This document shows, piece after piece, positions 10,064-20,439 of a stretch of DNA of 64,000 nt. Position 1 is the stretch's first letter, and each line of letters begins with the position of its first letter. A program made the position numbers and the translations under genes. The notes beneath the pieces are model-generated. The model was not told where the DNA came from. It was given only the letters and a program-made list of their open reading frames with translations, and ran no database searches. This DNA comes from Flavobacterium davisii (GTDB lineage Bacteria; Bacteroidota; Bacteroidia; Flavobacteriales; Flavobacteriaceae): assembly GCF_019565505.1 (NCBI RefSeq), contig NZ_CP067378.1, positions 3,320,501-3,384,500 on the forward strand, in the 5' to 3' direction.

Positions 10064-11749
10064 ATGATGGAAATAAAAAAAAAATTAAAAAAATTAAATG
10101 TAATAGTAGCGCTATTATTTACAGTTAGTATTTTTTCGCAAGAATTTACAATAGGAAATTTAACCTATGCTGTAACGTCAGATATGAATGTAAGTGTAAG
10201 AGCATCTAATACCTCTATTAGCGGTGCTATTGCTATTGCTTCTACTGTAGACAATGCAGGTTTGACCTATACCGTTACTTCTATTCGATATGATGCTTTT
10301 AAAGATTGTAAAGACGTAACGGCTGTTACCATCCCCCATACTGTTACGTCTATTGGAGATAGCGCTTTTTATAAAACAGGCTTAACGTCTCTTACGATTC
10401 CTAATTCCGTTACCTCTATTGGATACTTTGCTTTTACTGATTCAGAAGCTTTAACCACTGTTACTATTCCTAATTCTGTTACGTCGATAGATAATTATGC
10501 TTTTGCAGGTTGTAAAGGTTTAACGGCGATTACCATCCCTAATTCGGTCACGTCTATTGGAAACAATCTTTTTTCTGGTTGTTCTAATTTAGCAACTGTT
10601 ACTATTCCTAATTCAGTTACGTCTATTGGATATAATGCTTTTTATTTTTGTTCTAGTTTAACAGCTCTTACGATTCCTAATTCTGTTACATCCATAGGGA
10701 AAAGTGCTTTTTATAAAACAGGTTTAAAGTCCCTTATTATTCCCGATTCCGTTACCTCTATTGGTGATAACGCTTTTGAGGGGTGCAGAAGTTTAGCCTC
10801 TGTAAGCATTTCTAATTCCGTTACTTCTATAGGGGTTAACGCTTTTCGTAATTGCCGTAGTTTAAATAATGTTACGATTCCTAATTCTATTACTTTTATT
10901 GCAGAGTCTGTTTTTTCTGGCTGTGCAGGCTTAACCACTGTTACTATTCCTAATACTGTTACTTCCATAGGGAAAAGTGCTTTTTATTACTGTTCCAATT
11001 TAAACTCTGCTACCATTCCTAATTCAGTTGTTTCTATTGGTGATAGAGCTTTTCAAAATTGTACTAGTTTAACCGCTCTTATTGTTCCAAATTCCGTTAC
11101 TTCTATTGGTGATAGCGCTTTTGATAGTTGCACTGGTTTAACTACTATTAAGATTTCTAATTCTGTTACTTCTATTGGAAAGTATTCATTTAAGGATTGT
11201 AGAGGTTTAACTTCTATTACAATTCCTGATTCCGTTACTTCTATTAAATATGGTGCTTTTCAGGATTGTAGAAGTTTAACTAGTGTTACTATTCCTAATT
11301 CTGTTACCTATATTAGAGATAAAGCTTTTGAAAATTGCAGAGCTTTAGCAGCTATTACCGTAAATTGGGAAAATCCAATTAAAATATCTAGTGATGTTTT
11401 TAATGCTCTTACTTTACAGGATATAGATCTAAAAATTCCAGCTGGTAAAGTTGCGGTATATCAAGCAGCTGATGTTTGGCAAGATTTTAAAATTAAAGAA
11501 GAAATGCTTTCTACAACAGAAAATGTAAAAAATAGTTTTGCATTATATCCAAATCCTGCAAAAGAAGTATTGTATTTTTCAGAAGATTTAGAAAATGTTG
11601 CCATTTACAACGCAGAGGGTAAATTAGTTTTTAAAAACAAACAAAATACAGATGCAATGAATATCTCGGAATTGCCTAAAGGGATATACCTATTTTCTGC
11701 AGAAAATAAAACAGGTTACAAAATTGTTAAAAAAATAGTAAAGGAGTAA
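10064..11749 (+). CDS. BspA-like leucine-rich repeat surface protein with T9SS type A sorting domain
   Basis: A secreted repeat protein of about 561 residues. A signal peptide (ending IFSQ, near residue 25) is followed by about 16 LRR_5/BspA-type repeats of 23 residues with the consensus LTxVTIPNSVTSIGxxAFxxC, from about residue 65 to 440. A C-terminal T9SS type A sorting domain begins at FALYPNPAKEVLYF and contains the family's ISELPKGIYLF and KIVKKIVKE ending. Such proteins are exported through the T9SS and attached to or released from the cell surface, and are often linked to adhesion. The DNA repeats have a 69-base period and are quite similar to each other. Two adjacent ATGs (10064, 10067) are both possible starts. 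The exact ligand is unknown. Confidence 0.88.
   Translation: MMEIKKKLKKLNVIVALLFTVSIFSQEFTIGNLTYAVTSDMNVSVRASNTSISGAIAIASTVDNAGLTYTVTSIRYDAFKDCKDVTAVTIPHTVTSIGDSAFYKTGLTSLTIPNSVTSIGYFAFTDSEALTTVTIPNSVTSIDNYAFAGCKGLTAITIPNSVTSIGNNLFSGCSNLATVTIPNSVTSIGYNAFYFCSSLTALTIPNSVTSIGKSAFYKTGLKSLIIPDSVTSIGDNAFEGCRSLASVSISNSVTSIGVNAFRNCRSLNNVTIPNSITFIAESVFSGCAGLTTVTIPNTVTSIGKSAFYYCSNLNSATIPNSVVSIGDRAFQNCTSLTALIVPNSVTSIGDSAFDSCTGLTTIKISNSVTSIGKYSFKDCRGLTSITIPDSVTSIKYGAFQDCRSLTSVTIPNSVTYIRDKAFENCRALAAITVNWENPIKISSDVFNALTLQDIDLKIPAGKVAVYQAADVWQDFKIKEEMLSTTENVKNSFALYPNPAKEVLYFSEDLENVAIYNAEGKLVFKNKQNTDAMNISELPKGIYLFSAENKTGYKIVKKIVKE
10280..11350 (+). repeat. 69-bp tandem coding repeats of the LRR protein
   Basis: About 16 imperfect copies of a 69-base unit with a shared core close to ATTCCTAATTCTGTTAC-TCTATTGG. 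Several units also share the spacer AGTGCTTTTTATAAAACAGG (for example near 10365 and 10702). This suggests past duplication or recombination within the array. Confidence 0.8.
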
Positions 11750-11821
11750 TAATAAATGATTTGAAAATACTTCTTATTTTAAAGATTTTTTTAAACTTCT
11801 TTAGCATATTATAAAATTGTC

Positions 11822-11849
11822 ATACAATCTATTGAAATAAAGATTGTAT
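11822..11849 (+). terminator. Hairpin after the LRR gene
   Basis: Perfect 9-bp stem ATACAATCT / AGATTGTAT (11822-11830 with 11841-11849) with a 10-base loop, about 70 bases after the stop. The downstream sequence is A-rich rather than T-rich, so it is only a probable terminator. Confidence 0.4.
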
Positions 11850-11862
11850 AAAAAATTTAAAC

Positions 11863-11895
11863 TACCCTCAAAAAGTCCGACACTATTTGGGGGTA
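11863..11895. repeat. CCCCCAAAA-type hairpin, copy 1
   Basis: Inverted repeat TACCCTCAAA (11863-11872) with TTTGGGGGTA (11886-11895); one G-T pair, a 13-base loop, and a T-run after it. It closely resembles the hairpin at 62987-63022. It may be a terminator, or an end or remnant of an insertion sequence; the sequence alone does not decide. Confidence 0.5.
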
Positions 11896-12268
11896 TTTTT
11901 ATAAAAAGAAAAGTTTTATTAACTCTAGTTGTCGACTCTAATTATAGATAGTGAGTATTCCGAAATTTGAAATTCCGATATGGGGACAAAAAAATTAAAT
12001 GAATGCGTCGCGTCTTTTGTTACTTCAACCAAAGGGATCAGTTAGATTATCAATATTAAATATTATGTAATTTTTTCTCTGTTACATAAATGACAAGATT
12101 GCGAACTTTTAAGATAACCTAAGCCTGAAAAGGTCTTATTTTTTGGATTAAAACTTCTTTTTATTTATAATATATTTTAAAGTATAAGCAAGGATGGAAT
12201 ATTTATCAGATAATATCTTGCTATTTTAAATAGTAGGGGGCTAAAAGTAAAAACTGAATATCTAGTTT
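11896..12268. other. Intergenic region with no recognised gene
   Basis: Nothing coding is seen. The segment around 12005-12040 (containing TTACTTCAACCAAAGGGA) resembles one arm of the inverted repeat at 12269-12342 and could be a decayed copy. Confidence 0.4.
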
Positions 12269-12342
12269 GTCACTTCGACGGTAGGAGAAGTTACATTTTA
12301 GAATTATGTAATTTCTCCTTTTGGTCGAAACAAGAGGGTGAC
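12269..12342. repeat. Imperfect inverted-repeat element (GTCACTTCGAC type)
   Basis: The left arm 12269-12295 starts GTCACTTCGACGGTAGGAGA and pairs with the right arm 12308-12342, which ends near GTCGAAACAAGAGGGTGAC. The arms close around a short AT-rich centre. This looks like an intergenic palindromic repeat of the kind scattered in flavobacterial genomes. No other intact copy is in this window. Confidence 0.55.
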
Positions 12343-12409
12343 CTTTTAGGACAGTCTCTTTAATATTTTGGGTATGATCTTTAAAAAGAATATTTATAAC
12401 GGTTCAATT

Positions 12410-12784
12410 TTATTTAGGCATTGTTTCTTTACCTGCCTCAAAAATTGTTTTTCCATCTTTTTCTAGAGTTATTTTTCCATGCCATTCAGAATATACGTAA
12501 TGATCATTTTTAAATCTAGAACCAGATGCAGTAGTGTCAGCTACTAACTCAATGGTTCCGTTGTTAAATTTTAGAGTTGCAGTATTTTGAGCATTATTAA
12601 ATGTGTATTCTAATATTGCTCCTGCTTTATCCGTTGCTTTTCCTGTGACAACTTCATTAGAAATATCTGTTATTTTTTTAGCTTCTACTGTTGGTGTAGC
12701 TTCTATAACGTCTTGTTTTTTGTTATTACAAGCACCTAGGAATAATGCTGTTAGCATTATAGTTGTTAAAATTTTCTTTGTCAT
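12410..12784 (-). CDS. MliC-like lipoprotein
   Basis: A 124-residue lipoprotein. The signal peptide ends in a good lipobox, LFLGAC, with Cys19 as the lipidated residue. The C-terminal two-thirds resembles the MliC (membrane-bound inhibitor of C-type lysozyme) domain: YTFNNAQNTATLKFNNGTIEL, the conserved ASGSRFKNDHYVYSEWHG and a final strand ITLEKDGKTIFEAG. MliC proteins protect peptidoglycan from lysozyme. The usual Cys pair of the proteobacterial form is not evident. It is likely monocistronic, with no close same-strand neighbour. The fold assignment is fairly confident; inhibitor activity is inferred from the family. Confidence 0.75.
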   Translation of the reverse strand: MTKKILTTIMLTALFLGACNNKKQDVIEATPTVEAKKITDISNEVVTGKATDKAGAILEYTFNNAQNTATLKFNNGTIELVADTTASGSRFKNDHYVYSEWHGKITLEKDGKTIFEAGKETMPK

Positions 12785-12927
12785 TTTATTTATTCTATTA
12801 ATTTTTTAATTTAACTAAAAAAGTATGGTTTTGGACTTATATTCTTAATTATATAACTCAAATATATAAAAAATAGTATACATATATGGTATCAAAAAAT
12901 ATGAAAAATAAAGGTTTTGAATATGAC

Positions 12928-13131
12928 TTAAACCCAAATTTGACATTAGATTTAAAGTGAATGGGCAAATCAAAATTATTCTACTTTATTTTTTCTTGAA
13001 ATTCAAGTACCTACTCAAATTTTAATCATTAAAATAGTATATTATTTCTTTTTTAAAAATTTCTGTGAATACTTGAATTTATTGAAAATATTTGTTTTTA
13101 AAATGAAGTCTAATCTAGAATTTTGTTTAAA
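12928..13131. repeat. Dispersed hairpin element, copy A
   Basis: The left end TTAAACCCAAATTTGACATTAGA is mirrored by a right end reading GAAGTCTAATCTAGAATTTTG. The interior has the family arms ATTCAAGTACCTACTCAAATTTTAA and TAAAAATTTCTGTGAATACTTGAAT, which can pair. About 200 bases, between the MliC-like and acyltransferase genes. Other copies are at 15570, 26335, 39540, 55888 and, degenerate, 42505. Confidence 0.75.
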
Positions 13132-13144
13132 GTTGTATTCTCAT

Positions 13145-14178
13145 TTATCCAGCTATATATTTACCAAAAGGGAAACTATTTATACCCCAAACAATTAATG
13201 TTGAAATAGTTAAGCACAATATACTGGTTACGGGAATTCCAATTATTGGATTTATGAATGTATATGAAATACCTAATTTTTCTAACATTGCCATTACAAA
13301 AATATGAGCTAAGTAGATGCCATAACTATAGTTACTTAAGGTTAAAATTATGTTTGAATTAATTTTTATAAAATCTTTAAATAATAAAAACAATCCAATA
13401 GAAGTTATTACAACATTGGGAGTTAAATAGTTATAAAAACCATCGTAAAATTTTCCTTTGTATTGAGTCATAAAAAAGGTTGCCAATATTGTAATTAAAA
13501 TTCCAATTAATATTAAAAATAGATAAATTACTTTCTTTTTTTTAAAATTAAAATTTACTTTAGTTAGATAATATCCTAGAATAGGATATCCTATATAACC
13601 TGAAAAATAAGAAATTTCAATAGGAGGAATTAATTTATCAATAATAGGTAATTTAGTAAAAAGCGAAAAGAACCAAATGATTAAAAAATATTTTATTTGA
13701 TCATCATCCGATTTTTTTAACCATTTTTGAATTATAGGAAAAAATAAATAGAGTCCAATTATCATGTAGATATACCAGAAATGGAAACTAGCTCCAGTTT
13801 TTAGTTTAATTAAAATAAATTTGAAAATTTGGAGAAAGGTTAAATATTCTCCTTTATTAATTTTATGAAAAAGATCTATAGAAATGTATAATATGCTCCA
13901 AAAAAGAAAAGGGTAAAATATTCTTAAAACTCTTTTTTTAAATATTCTCTTGTACTTTCATAGTCTTTAGATAGAATTAAAGTACCTGAAATCATTAAAA
14001 ATATAGGAACACAGAATCTAACAATACTATCATAAATATTTCCTATCCACCAATCAAAAGCAGAGATAGTTCCGTATAGGTAAAGTATTCCCGATGCACT
14101 ATGTAGAAAAATAACACTGAATGTAGCTAAGACTCTTAATGAAGTTATCCAGTTTAAATTTTCATTGTCCATTTTCAC
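13145..14178 (-). CDS. Membrane acyltransferase (acyltransferase 3 family), frameshifted
   Basis: Integral-membrane O-acyltransferase of the OafA/acyltransferase-3 type, which transfers acyl groups to sugars or polymers. The N-terminal part has WITSLRVLATFSVIFLHSAS, where Arg and His match the family's active-site R-x(10)-H pattern. The remainder has about 9 membrane segments, including IIGLYLFFPIIQKWL and YGIYLAHIFVMAMLEKLG. The frame breaks in the T-run 13933-13939; one added base joins LKKRVLRIFYPFLFWSILYI. The merged length is about 345 residues, normal for the family. Its start overlaps the end of the upstream SGNH hydrolase by 17 bases, so the two are almost certainly co-translated and probably act on the same glycan. 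Confidence 0.85.
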
Positions 14179-15409
14179 TTTTTATTAGTTTAATTTTAGT
14201 TGTTATATTTTCTTGATTAAGTAAAAGAATATAAATACCGCTATTTAAAGAACGGGTGTCTATATAATTCTTTTCTAAAGTTCTTTCTGGAATAATAATT
14301 TTTCCATTTAAATCAATAATACTAAATTTAATAGGTAATTTTTTCTTAGTTTCTAAATACAATAAATCTGTTGTAGGATTGGGGTAATAATAAAAGTTTA
14401 TTTCGTTTACTTCATTTATATCTAAAGAAGAAATTTGAATAGTTTTAGTAACAGATTCTGAACAACCATTTTTATAAGTTGTTAAAGTAATAGATTTATC
14501 GCCAGTAGATGTAAAATTATGAGTAGGGGATGATTCATTTGTTCTGTATTCGTTATTAATATTCCAAGATAATGAATCATAATTATTAGATTTATTTTGT
14601 AAATAAATATTGGTTCCTTTAATTAAAAAGGAAAAATCAGAATGAATATTGTAAGTATTTATAAGCCAATTCGATTTGTTTTTAAGGATAACATTATCCG
14701 ATATTTTTTGTAAATACGTTGCGGTATTTTCATTAATACCACCATAAAAATGACAAGGTGCTATATTTTCTTGATATAGTGTATTAAATATGGAACAAGC
14801 AACAAGATAGGAACCATTTAATCCTCGGATGAACATCATTATAAGAAGAATGCAATAATAAGTCTTGTTTAGATTCATAATGCTCTCTAAAACATTCGCC
14901 TGCTGATGCAAAAGGGACTTTCATTCCATGTGCAATTGCTGTTATCGAATCTTTTATTTTTGTTTGACTTGCAAAGTAATTATCATAATTTCCTCCACCA
15001 TTATTGTTTGATCCAATACCATTTGAAATTTCGTATAATATTATTTTAGAACAAGGGCTATATTTTTGTATGGTATCAATTAATTGTTTTCCTCTTTTTA
15101 TTGTTGTTTTTGTGGGAAAAGAAATACCTGCGGATTCTCCAGTACCGGGTTGTAGAATAACTGCATCCCATGCTTGGGAAGTAAATAGGTTATAAACATT
15201 TTTATCGCTTATGTGATTTACAAATCCAGTACCTCCTTGTGTATATTGTTGTACCTGAATGTTTTTTCCTTTCGTATTGGCAAGATTTTGAAATAATGTT
15301 GGCATATTATTAAAGTAGGTCATACTATTTCCTACAAATAATACTTTTTCCTGTGAAAAAAATTTAAATGACTGAATAATAATAAAATTAGTATTATAAT
15401 TTTTCTCAT
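14162..15409 (-). CDS. Secreted SGNH/GDSL-like hydrolase with T9SS type A domain, two frameshifts
   Basis: Secreted esterase-like protein. From the ATG at 15409 it reads a signal peptide ([20 protein letters not shown]), then block I, LFVGNSMTYFNNMP, with the likely nucleophile Ser, then LQPGTGES and, at the domain end, NDVHP followed by GLNGSYLVACSIF with the catalytic Asp-His. The layout fits the DUF4886-like SGNH group. A region of beta-sandwich character follows, and a T9SS type A sorting domain starts at NFYYYPNPTTDLLYL. Two single-base breaks are present: the A-run 15356-15362 within the signal-peptide region, and near 14822-14828 just after NDVHP. The merged size is about 415 residues. 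It is coupled to the downstream membrane acyltransferase, which suggests a matched acyl-esterase/acyltransferase pair. Confidence 0.8.
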
Positions 15410-15569
15410 GTTTTTTCTTTTTAATATGCTATATGCAGTACAATTATATTCTATAGAAAGAGAAATGCTAAATTTTTCAATTAAATCTAAAGTAAATAAA
15501 CGATTTGTTTTTTTGTAAAGATACTAAAATAAGATGCTATGGTTACAATAAAATGATTTAAAGTATTTG

Positions 15570-15719
15570 GTTTAACCCCATCCCGTATTAGGTAAATACT
15601 CCTATTTTAATCATTTAAATAGTTTCTTATTTTCTTCTTCTAAAATTTTTTGTGATTACTTCAATCTATTCAAAATTTTTGTTTCACAATAAAATCTAAT
15701 ACGGAATCAGGGATTAAAT
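15570..15719. repeat. Dispersed hairpin element, copy B (short form)
   Basis: Ends TTTAACCCCATCCCGTATTAG and CTAATACGGAATCAGGGATTAAA are inverted complements with few mismatches. The interior keeps the TTTTAATCATTTAAATAG and TTCTTCTAAAATTTTTTGTG stretches but is about 50 bases shorter than the other copies. It lies in the 505-base gap between the SDR gene and the hydrolase start; I see nothing else in that gap. Confidence 0.75.
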
Positions 15720-15914
15720 TATTTCTGTATCTTTTAATATAGAAGTATTTAATTGTTTTAATTTTCTATTTGCTATCTTAATATGTATATAGGAATGAGG
15801 ATTGCTCAAAAAAATAAAAATAAACGTATTATTTGTTACTTCTACGTAATGAGGAGCTCGATAAAACTTCTTTGGATAGTCAAAATGGACAAGATTGTAC
15901 CTTTTCGGATAGTC

Positions 15915-16784
15915 TTATTTTTTTACACGTAACATATTTTCGTTTCCAGAATTACTATAAATGCCCAACATAATTTGTTCTAAATGATCATTGTATTTTT
16001 GAACATGTTCACCCATACCTATAAAATCTACTACTGTACGGAAAGGTTTTTCTCCTTTTGGTTTATCAATAAGTTCTGAAAAGGCATCAGCTACTTTTTG
16101 TGGGTCTTGTTGTGGATTGTTTTTTAAAAGATTTTCAGAATTTTTCAAAGCGTTTTCAGGAGCTTTTGCAAAATCACCATAAGTTAACTCACGATCAATA
16201 TCACTAGTTTTTAAAAGATTTTCGGAAAATGAAGTTAAAAAACCTCCCGGTTCTACTATACAATTTTCTATTCCAAATATCGAAAGTTCTACTCTATAAT
16301 TTTCAGCTAATGCTTCTAGAGCCCATTTAGATGCTTGATAAGTTCCATAAAAAGGTAATGCTATTCTACCAAGTATACTAGATGTATAAATGATTAATCC
16401 TTCTCCTTTTTCTCGAAAGTATGGTACAACAGCTCTATTCATACGTTGAACACCAAAAACATTAATATCGAAAATTTTTTGAAAATCAGTAGGTGTAAAA
16501 AGTTCCTGAATTCCAATAACGCCTAAACCTGCATTATTAATTAAAACATCTAAGCCTTTAAGATCTGAAATGGCTTTTTTTACTCCATTCGTTACACTAT
16601 CCTCGTTTGTAACATCAATTTCAATTATTTTTGCACCTGCTTGTTTTAATTCTTCAGCTATTGTTCTGTCTTTACCATTAATGTCAAGTATTGAAGCTGC
16701 AACCTGATGTCCTTTTTGTAACAATGTTAATACAGTTAATCTTCCAAGACCACCACTTGCTCCAGTAATTAAAATTTTTTTCAT
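15915..16784 (-). CDS. Short-chain dehydrogenase/reductase (SDR) family oxidoreductase
   Basis: Intact 289-residue classical SDR using NAD(P)H. It has the Rossmann motif TGASGGLG at residues 7-14, the structural NNAG near 86, the catalytic Ser in IIYTSSILGR and the YxxxK pair in YQASKWALEAL near 150. The IENCIVEPGGF segment after the active site fits the family. Its length and C-terminal extension place it among SDRs of unknown substrate, often linked to small carbonyl compounds. It has no same-strand partner within 500 bases, so it is probably a single-gene transcript. The start ATG directly precedes the KKILITGAS strand and is the only sensible choice. Confidence 0.88.
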   Translation of the reverse strand: MKKILITGASGGLGRLTVLTLLQKGHQVAASILDINGKDRTIAEELKQAGAKIIEIDVTNEDSVTNGVKKAISDLKGLDVLINNAGLGVIGIQELFTPTDFQKIFDINVFGVQRMNRAVVPYFREKGEGLIIYTSSILGRIALPFYGTYQASKWALEALAENYRVELSIFGIENCIVEPGGFLTSFSENLLKTSDIDRELTYGDFAKAPENALKNSENLLKNNPQQDPQKVADAFSELIDKPKGEKPFRTVVDFIGMGEHVQKYNDHLEQIMLGIYSNSGNENMLRVKK

Positions 16785-17755
16785 CCTTGTAGTTTTAAAT
16801 TTATTAATTCAAAACTACAAATAGAAAATGATTAATTGTGATGAAAATAGAATCATTTAAAATAAAAAAATTAAATAGTTTTAATTTCTTTTTTTGTTTT
16901 AAAAATACAACTAAATAATGATTTTTTGAATAAAAAGAGTAAAGTAAAAGGAATAAAATATAAGAAAATTTTTACTAAAGACTTAGTTTTACTACATTTG
17001 GTCGCAAAAAACAGAGTACTTTTAGATGCTAAGTTATTTTTATCTCTAGTGACTATCTAAAATTAATTAAGCCTAAATTATATGTTAGATATGGTAATGA
17101 TAGTAAAAGAGTTTAAGAAGATAAAAGAAATTAAAAATTACTAAAATTTTACTCTCATTAGTTTAATAAAAAAGAAGTTTATTATTATGCTAAGAGTAGT
17201 ACAATATACTTTTATAAAGAAATTATAATAATTGAAAATTGAAATTTTTAATATAGTATATAAATAAATTTTGAAATGTTTTAAGAACACTTTAAAACAC
17301 GCGTTTTTATAATATTTTGTCTTATTTTTATATAAAAACAAAATATTCAATTCTTTTAGTGTGATATTTTTGTTGTATATAGTTTTTTTATTTTTTTATT
17401 TGTAAATTTATATTGAATAGATAAAATGTGAGTTTTTAAAAACTTGTTTTATTTAATTAAATTTAATACATATTCAATACTTTAAATTGTGCTTTAAAGT
17501 ATTAAGATATTAAAGGAGCTTAGTATTTATAAAAAATTTCGTTTGAACCATTTTTATTTTAAACTTTTATTAAATAGAGTATTTGTAGCATTTTTAATTT
17601 TCTAAAGATAATTAGACATACTTCAAGTGTTATTGTCTCTTTTTTCTTCTATGAAAAGTGTTTTTTAGCGATTAAAACTGTTTTTTGTCGATTTTTATCT
17701 ATAATATAATTCAAAATCTTAACATTACTTACTTTTGCTTAAATTTTCATAGAAA
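16785..17755. other. Long AT-rich intergenic region
   Basis: About 970 bases between divergent genes. A TACATTTG -7-like box at about 16993-17000 and another at 17730-17737 are present. A 69-codon minus-strand frame at 17141-17350 is low-complexity and has no family features, so I do not call it. No RNA gene or repeat copy is recognised. Confidence 0.5.
17730..17737 (+). promoter_or_regulatory. Candidate -7 box for the type B cargo operon
   Basis: TACTTTTG fits the TAnnTTTG consensus 18 bases before the ATG of the secreted protein. No TTTG -33 box lies at the usual distance. Confidence 0.4.
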
Positions 17756-20418
17756 ATGAATAGAACGTTACCCTTTATTTGGAAAATTGCTCCCACAATT
17801 TTCCTATTCGTATTTGTAATTTTATCTAGTCAGACTTCTAAAGCTCAATGTGGAGGAGATGATTCAGGTGTTATTACGGTTTGTGATATTACTAATCCCA
17901 ATAGTAGAACTATTGATTTATTTTCCTTATTAGGAGGAAATCCTGTTAGAGGAGGAGTTTGGTTAGATGATGAATTATCAGGTGGATTAAATCCTATAAC
18001 AGGTATTTTAAATGCTCAGAAAATTAGAAGAAGTGGTAAGTATAAGTATACTTACACTGTTTCAAATATTTCTGGATGTGCAGATAATACAGGGACTGTA
18101 GAAGTAACTGTAGGAAATTATTCAGGTATTCCGAGGACCAAACGGAACTGCTTGTGGTGATCAAAGTTATAATTTATTTCTATTATTTGATGGTACAGGG
18201 CCTAACAATATAGGGCCACAATTTAATGGAGTATGGGTTAATGAAACCAATGGTTTAGGTGTTTCATCTAATTTGTTTAATGCTTCTTCAGAAAATTTAA
18301 AATCACCTAAAACGTATACCTTTTCTTACACTGTAAATGAAGTAAAAGAATGTCCAGCGAGTAGAGTTATAGCACAATTAACCGTTTATCCTCCAGCTCA
18401 AGAAGGGACACCTTTGCCCATTAAAATCTGTAGTAATGAAGATTTTTCAGTCTATCAAAACATAAATCTATTTGATAGATTAGAAGGGGAAGATTCAGGA
18501 GGAAGATGGTATGATAACAATAAAACAGGTGAAATTACTTCTTTAACAGATTCCTTTATAAATATTGAGAGAATTTATAAAAAATTTGGTGCGGGTTCTT
18601 ATTCCTTTACCTATGAAGTATATCCGACTAATCCAATATGTTCTAAGAAAACATCAACATTAGAAATAACAATAGAAGAATTCATAGATTACTCAAATTT
18701 AGTAGTAGATGTAACTCCTGATAAAAGATGTATTGATCAAGTTAAAACAACTTCTTTTAATGCTAAGTTGACCCAAACGCCAATTCTAATGCCAGATGGT
18801 TATTATAGAGTATACTATAATGTTTCTGGATTTGCTACTGATTATGATGAAATAGTTGAATTTAAAAAAGGGAGTTGCTAATTTTAGTATCCCTAATATA
18901 TCATTTGAAAAAACAGGTAACTATTTAGTTACTGTTAAAGATGTTGTATATTCTAAAGCATTAGGAATCTGTCCTAATAATTTTATAGATCAGTCAAAAA
19001 CAGTTAAAATTAATCCATTACCTAATATTGAAAACAGTATTTTAACTGTAAATGAGGTATGTCAAAATCATGATGCTGATGTAACCATAAAGAATGCTTT
19101 ATTATTAGAGAATGGAAATTATTCCATTCTATATAATTTAACTGGCGCTAATATAACTGTTAATCAATTCCTAAATATTAACGTATTGAATGGCGTTGTA
19201 AACTTTATTTTACCTAAAAACTTATTGCTTAATGCAGGAAAAACAGAAATTACAATTACAAACATAACGAATAGTGAAACAGGTTGTTCAAGTATAGTTG
19301 ATTTAAAAAACATTTTTAATGTAAAACCTTTACCTGTCGTTCCTAATTTAAAAGTATTGGTTAATGATGTATGTAAAGATAAGACAGTTGAAGTACAGCT
19401 TACAGGTTTAGAATCTTTAAAAAAAGTAAAATTAATATATGCTCTTAACGGAGCTAACAATTCTCAAAATAATGAAATAAATTTAGATATAGTTTCTGGA
19501 AAGGCAAAATTTGTTTTACCTAAAGAATTATTAACTAACACAGGGATTACGACAATATTATTAACTGAGTTAACCAACATTGATAGTTCTTGTAGTGTAA
19601 ACTTAAGTAATATTATAGATCTTTTTACAATATATGATTATCCAGAATTGCCTATTACATCAGATCAAATTTTCTGTGAAACAGAAAATGCTACAATAAA
19701 AAATCTAAAACCAGAAGGGAATGATTATTTGTGGTATACTTCCGATCAATCTATTACCGCATTATCTACTAGCTCTCCTTTAAAAACGGGTAAATATTAT
19801 GTTTCAAAAATAAATTTGAAAACTGGTTGTGAAACGAAACGAGTACTTGTAAATGTTACTATTGACATTGTTGATAGTCCAATATTAAATCCAAATGGAG
19901 AAACATTTTGCGGATTAAATAAACCTACAATAAAAGATCTGTCTAATAAAACAAATAGTTCCTCTACTATAGAATGGTATGATGCTTTAACAGGAGGAAA
20001 TTTAATATTAGCTTCTACAATGTTACAAGATGGAATGACTTATTATGGATTTAGTACAAATTCAGTAAATAAATGTAAATCAAAAGAAGCTTTAACCGTA
20101 ACAATTTCATTAACAGGATGTGACGTTCCTTATAATTTCTTTATTCCAGATGGTTTTTCTCCTAATGGAGATGGGATAAATGATACTTTTCATATTCCCA
20201 ATATAGAGTTTGTTTATCCTAATTATACCATAGAAATTTATAATAGATATGGGAATTTATTATTTAAAGGAAATAAAGATAAAGAATGGGATGGAAAAAA
20301 TACTGCTTCAAGTAGTTTGGTTGATACAGTAGTCCCTAATGATGTATATTTCTATTTAATTAATTTTAATAAAGATAATACACCAGCAAAACAAGGACGT
20401 TTATATCTGAATCGTTAA
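17756..20418 (+). CDS. Large secreted protein with T9SS type B sorting domain, two frameshifts
   Basis: About 885 residues when merged. It has a signal peptide ending SSQTSKAQ, repeated Cys-containing beta-sandwich modules (for example SGKYKYTYTVSNISGCADNTGTV and YSFTYEVYPTNPICSKK), then PKD/Ig-like domains. The C-terminal gliding-motility-associated type B sorting domain reads NFFIPDGFSPNGDGINDTFHI with WDGKNT and ends KQGRLYLNR. Frames change near 18128-18137 (G/A-rich) and at the GGG of 18870-18872; each is repaired by one base. Type B cargo proteins are exported by the T9SS with help from a SprF partner, and such a gene follows 21 bases downstream. The cargo is probably an adhesin or matrix protein. 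Confidence 0.85.
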
Positions 20419-20439
20419 TCTCATTAAAGTAAAAAATCA

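Noticed and set aside
10711..10968. Long minus-strand open frame inside the LRR gene
   Set aside because: It is the complement of the 69-base repeats, with no start signal; a shadow of the real gene.
17141..17350. 69-codon frame in the 16785-17755 gap
   Set aside because: Low-complexity Phe/Tyr/Lys/Ile composition, no ribosome site, no family.
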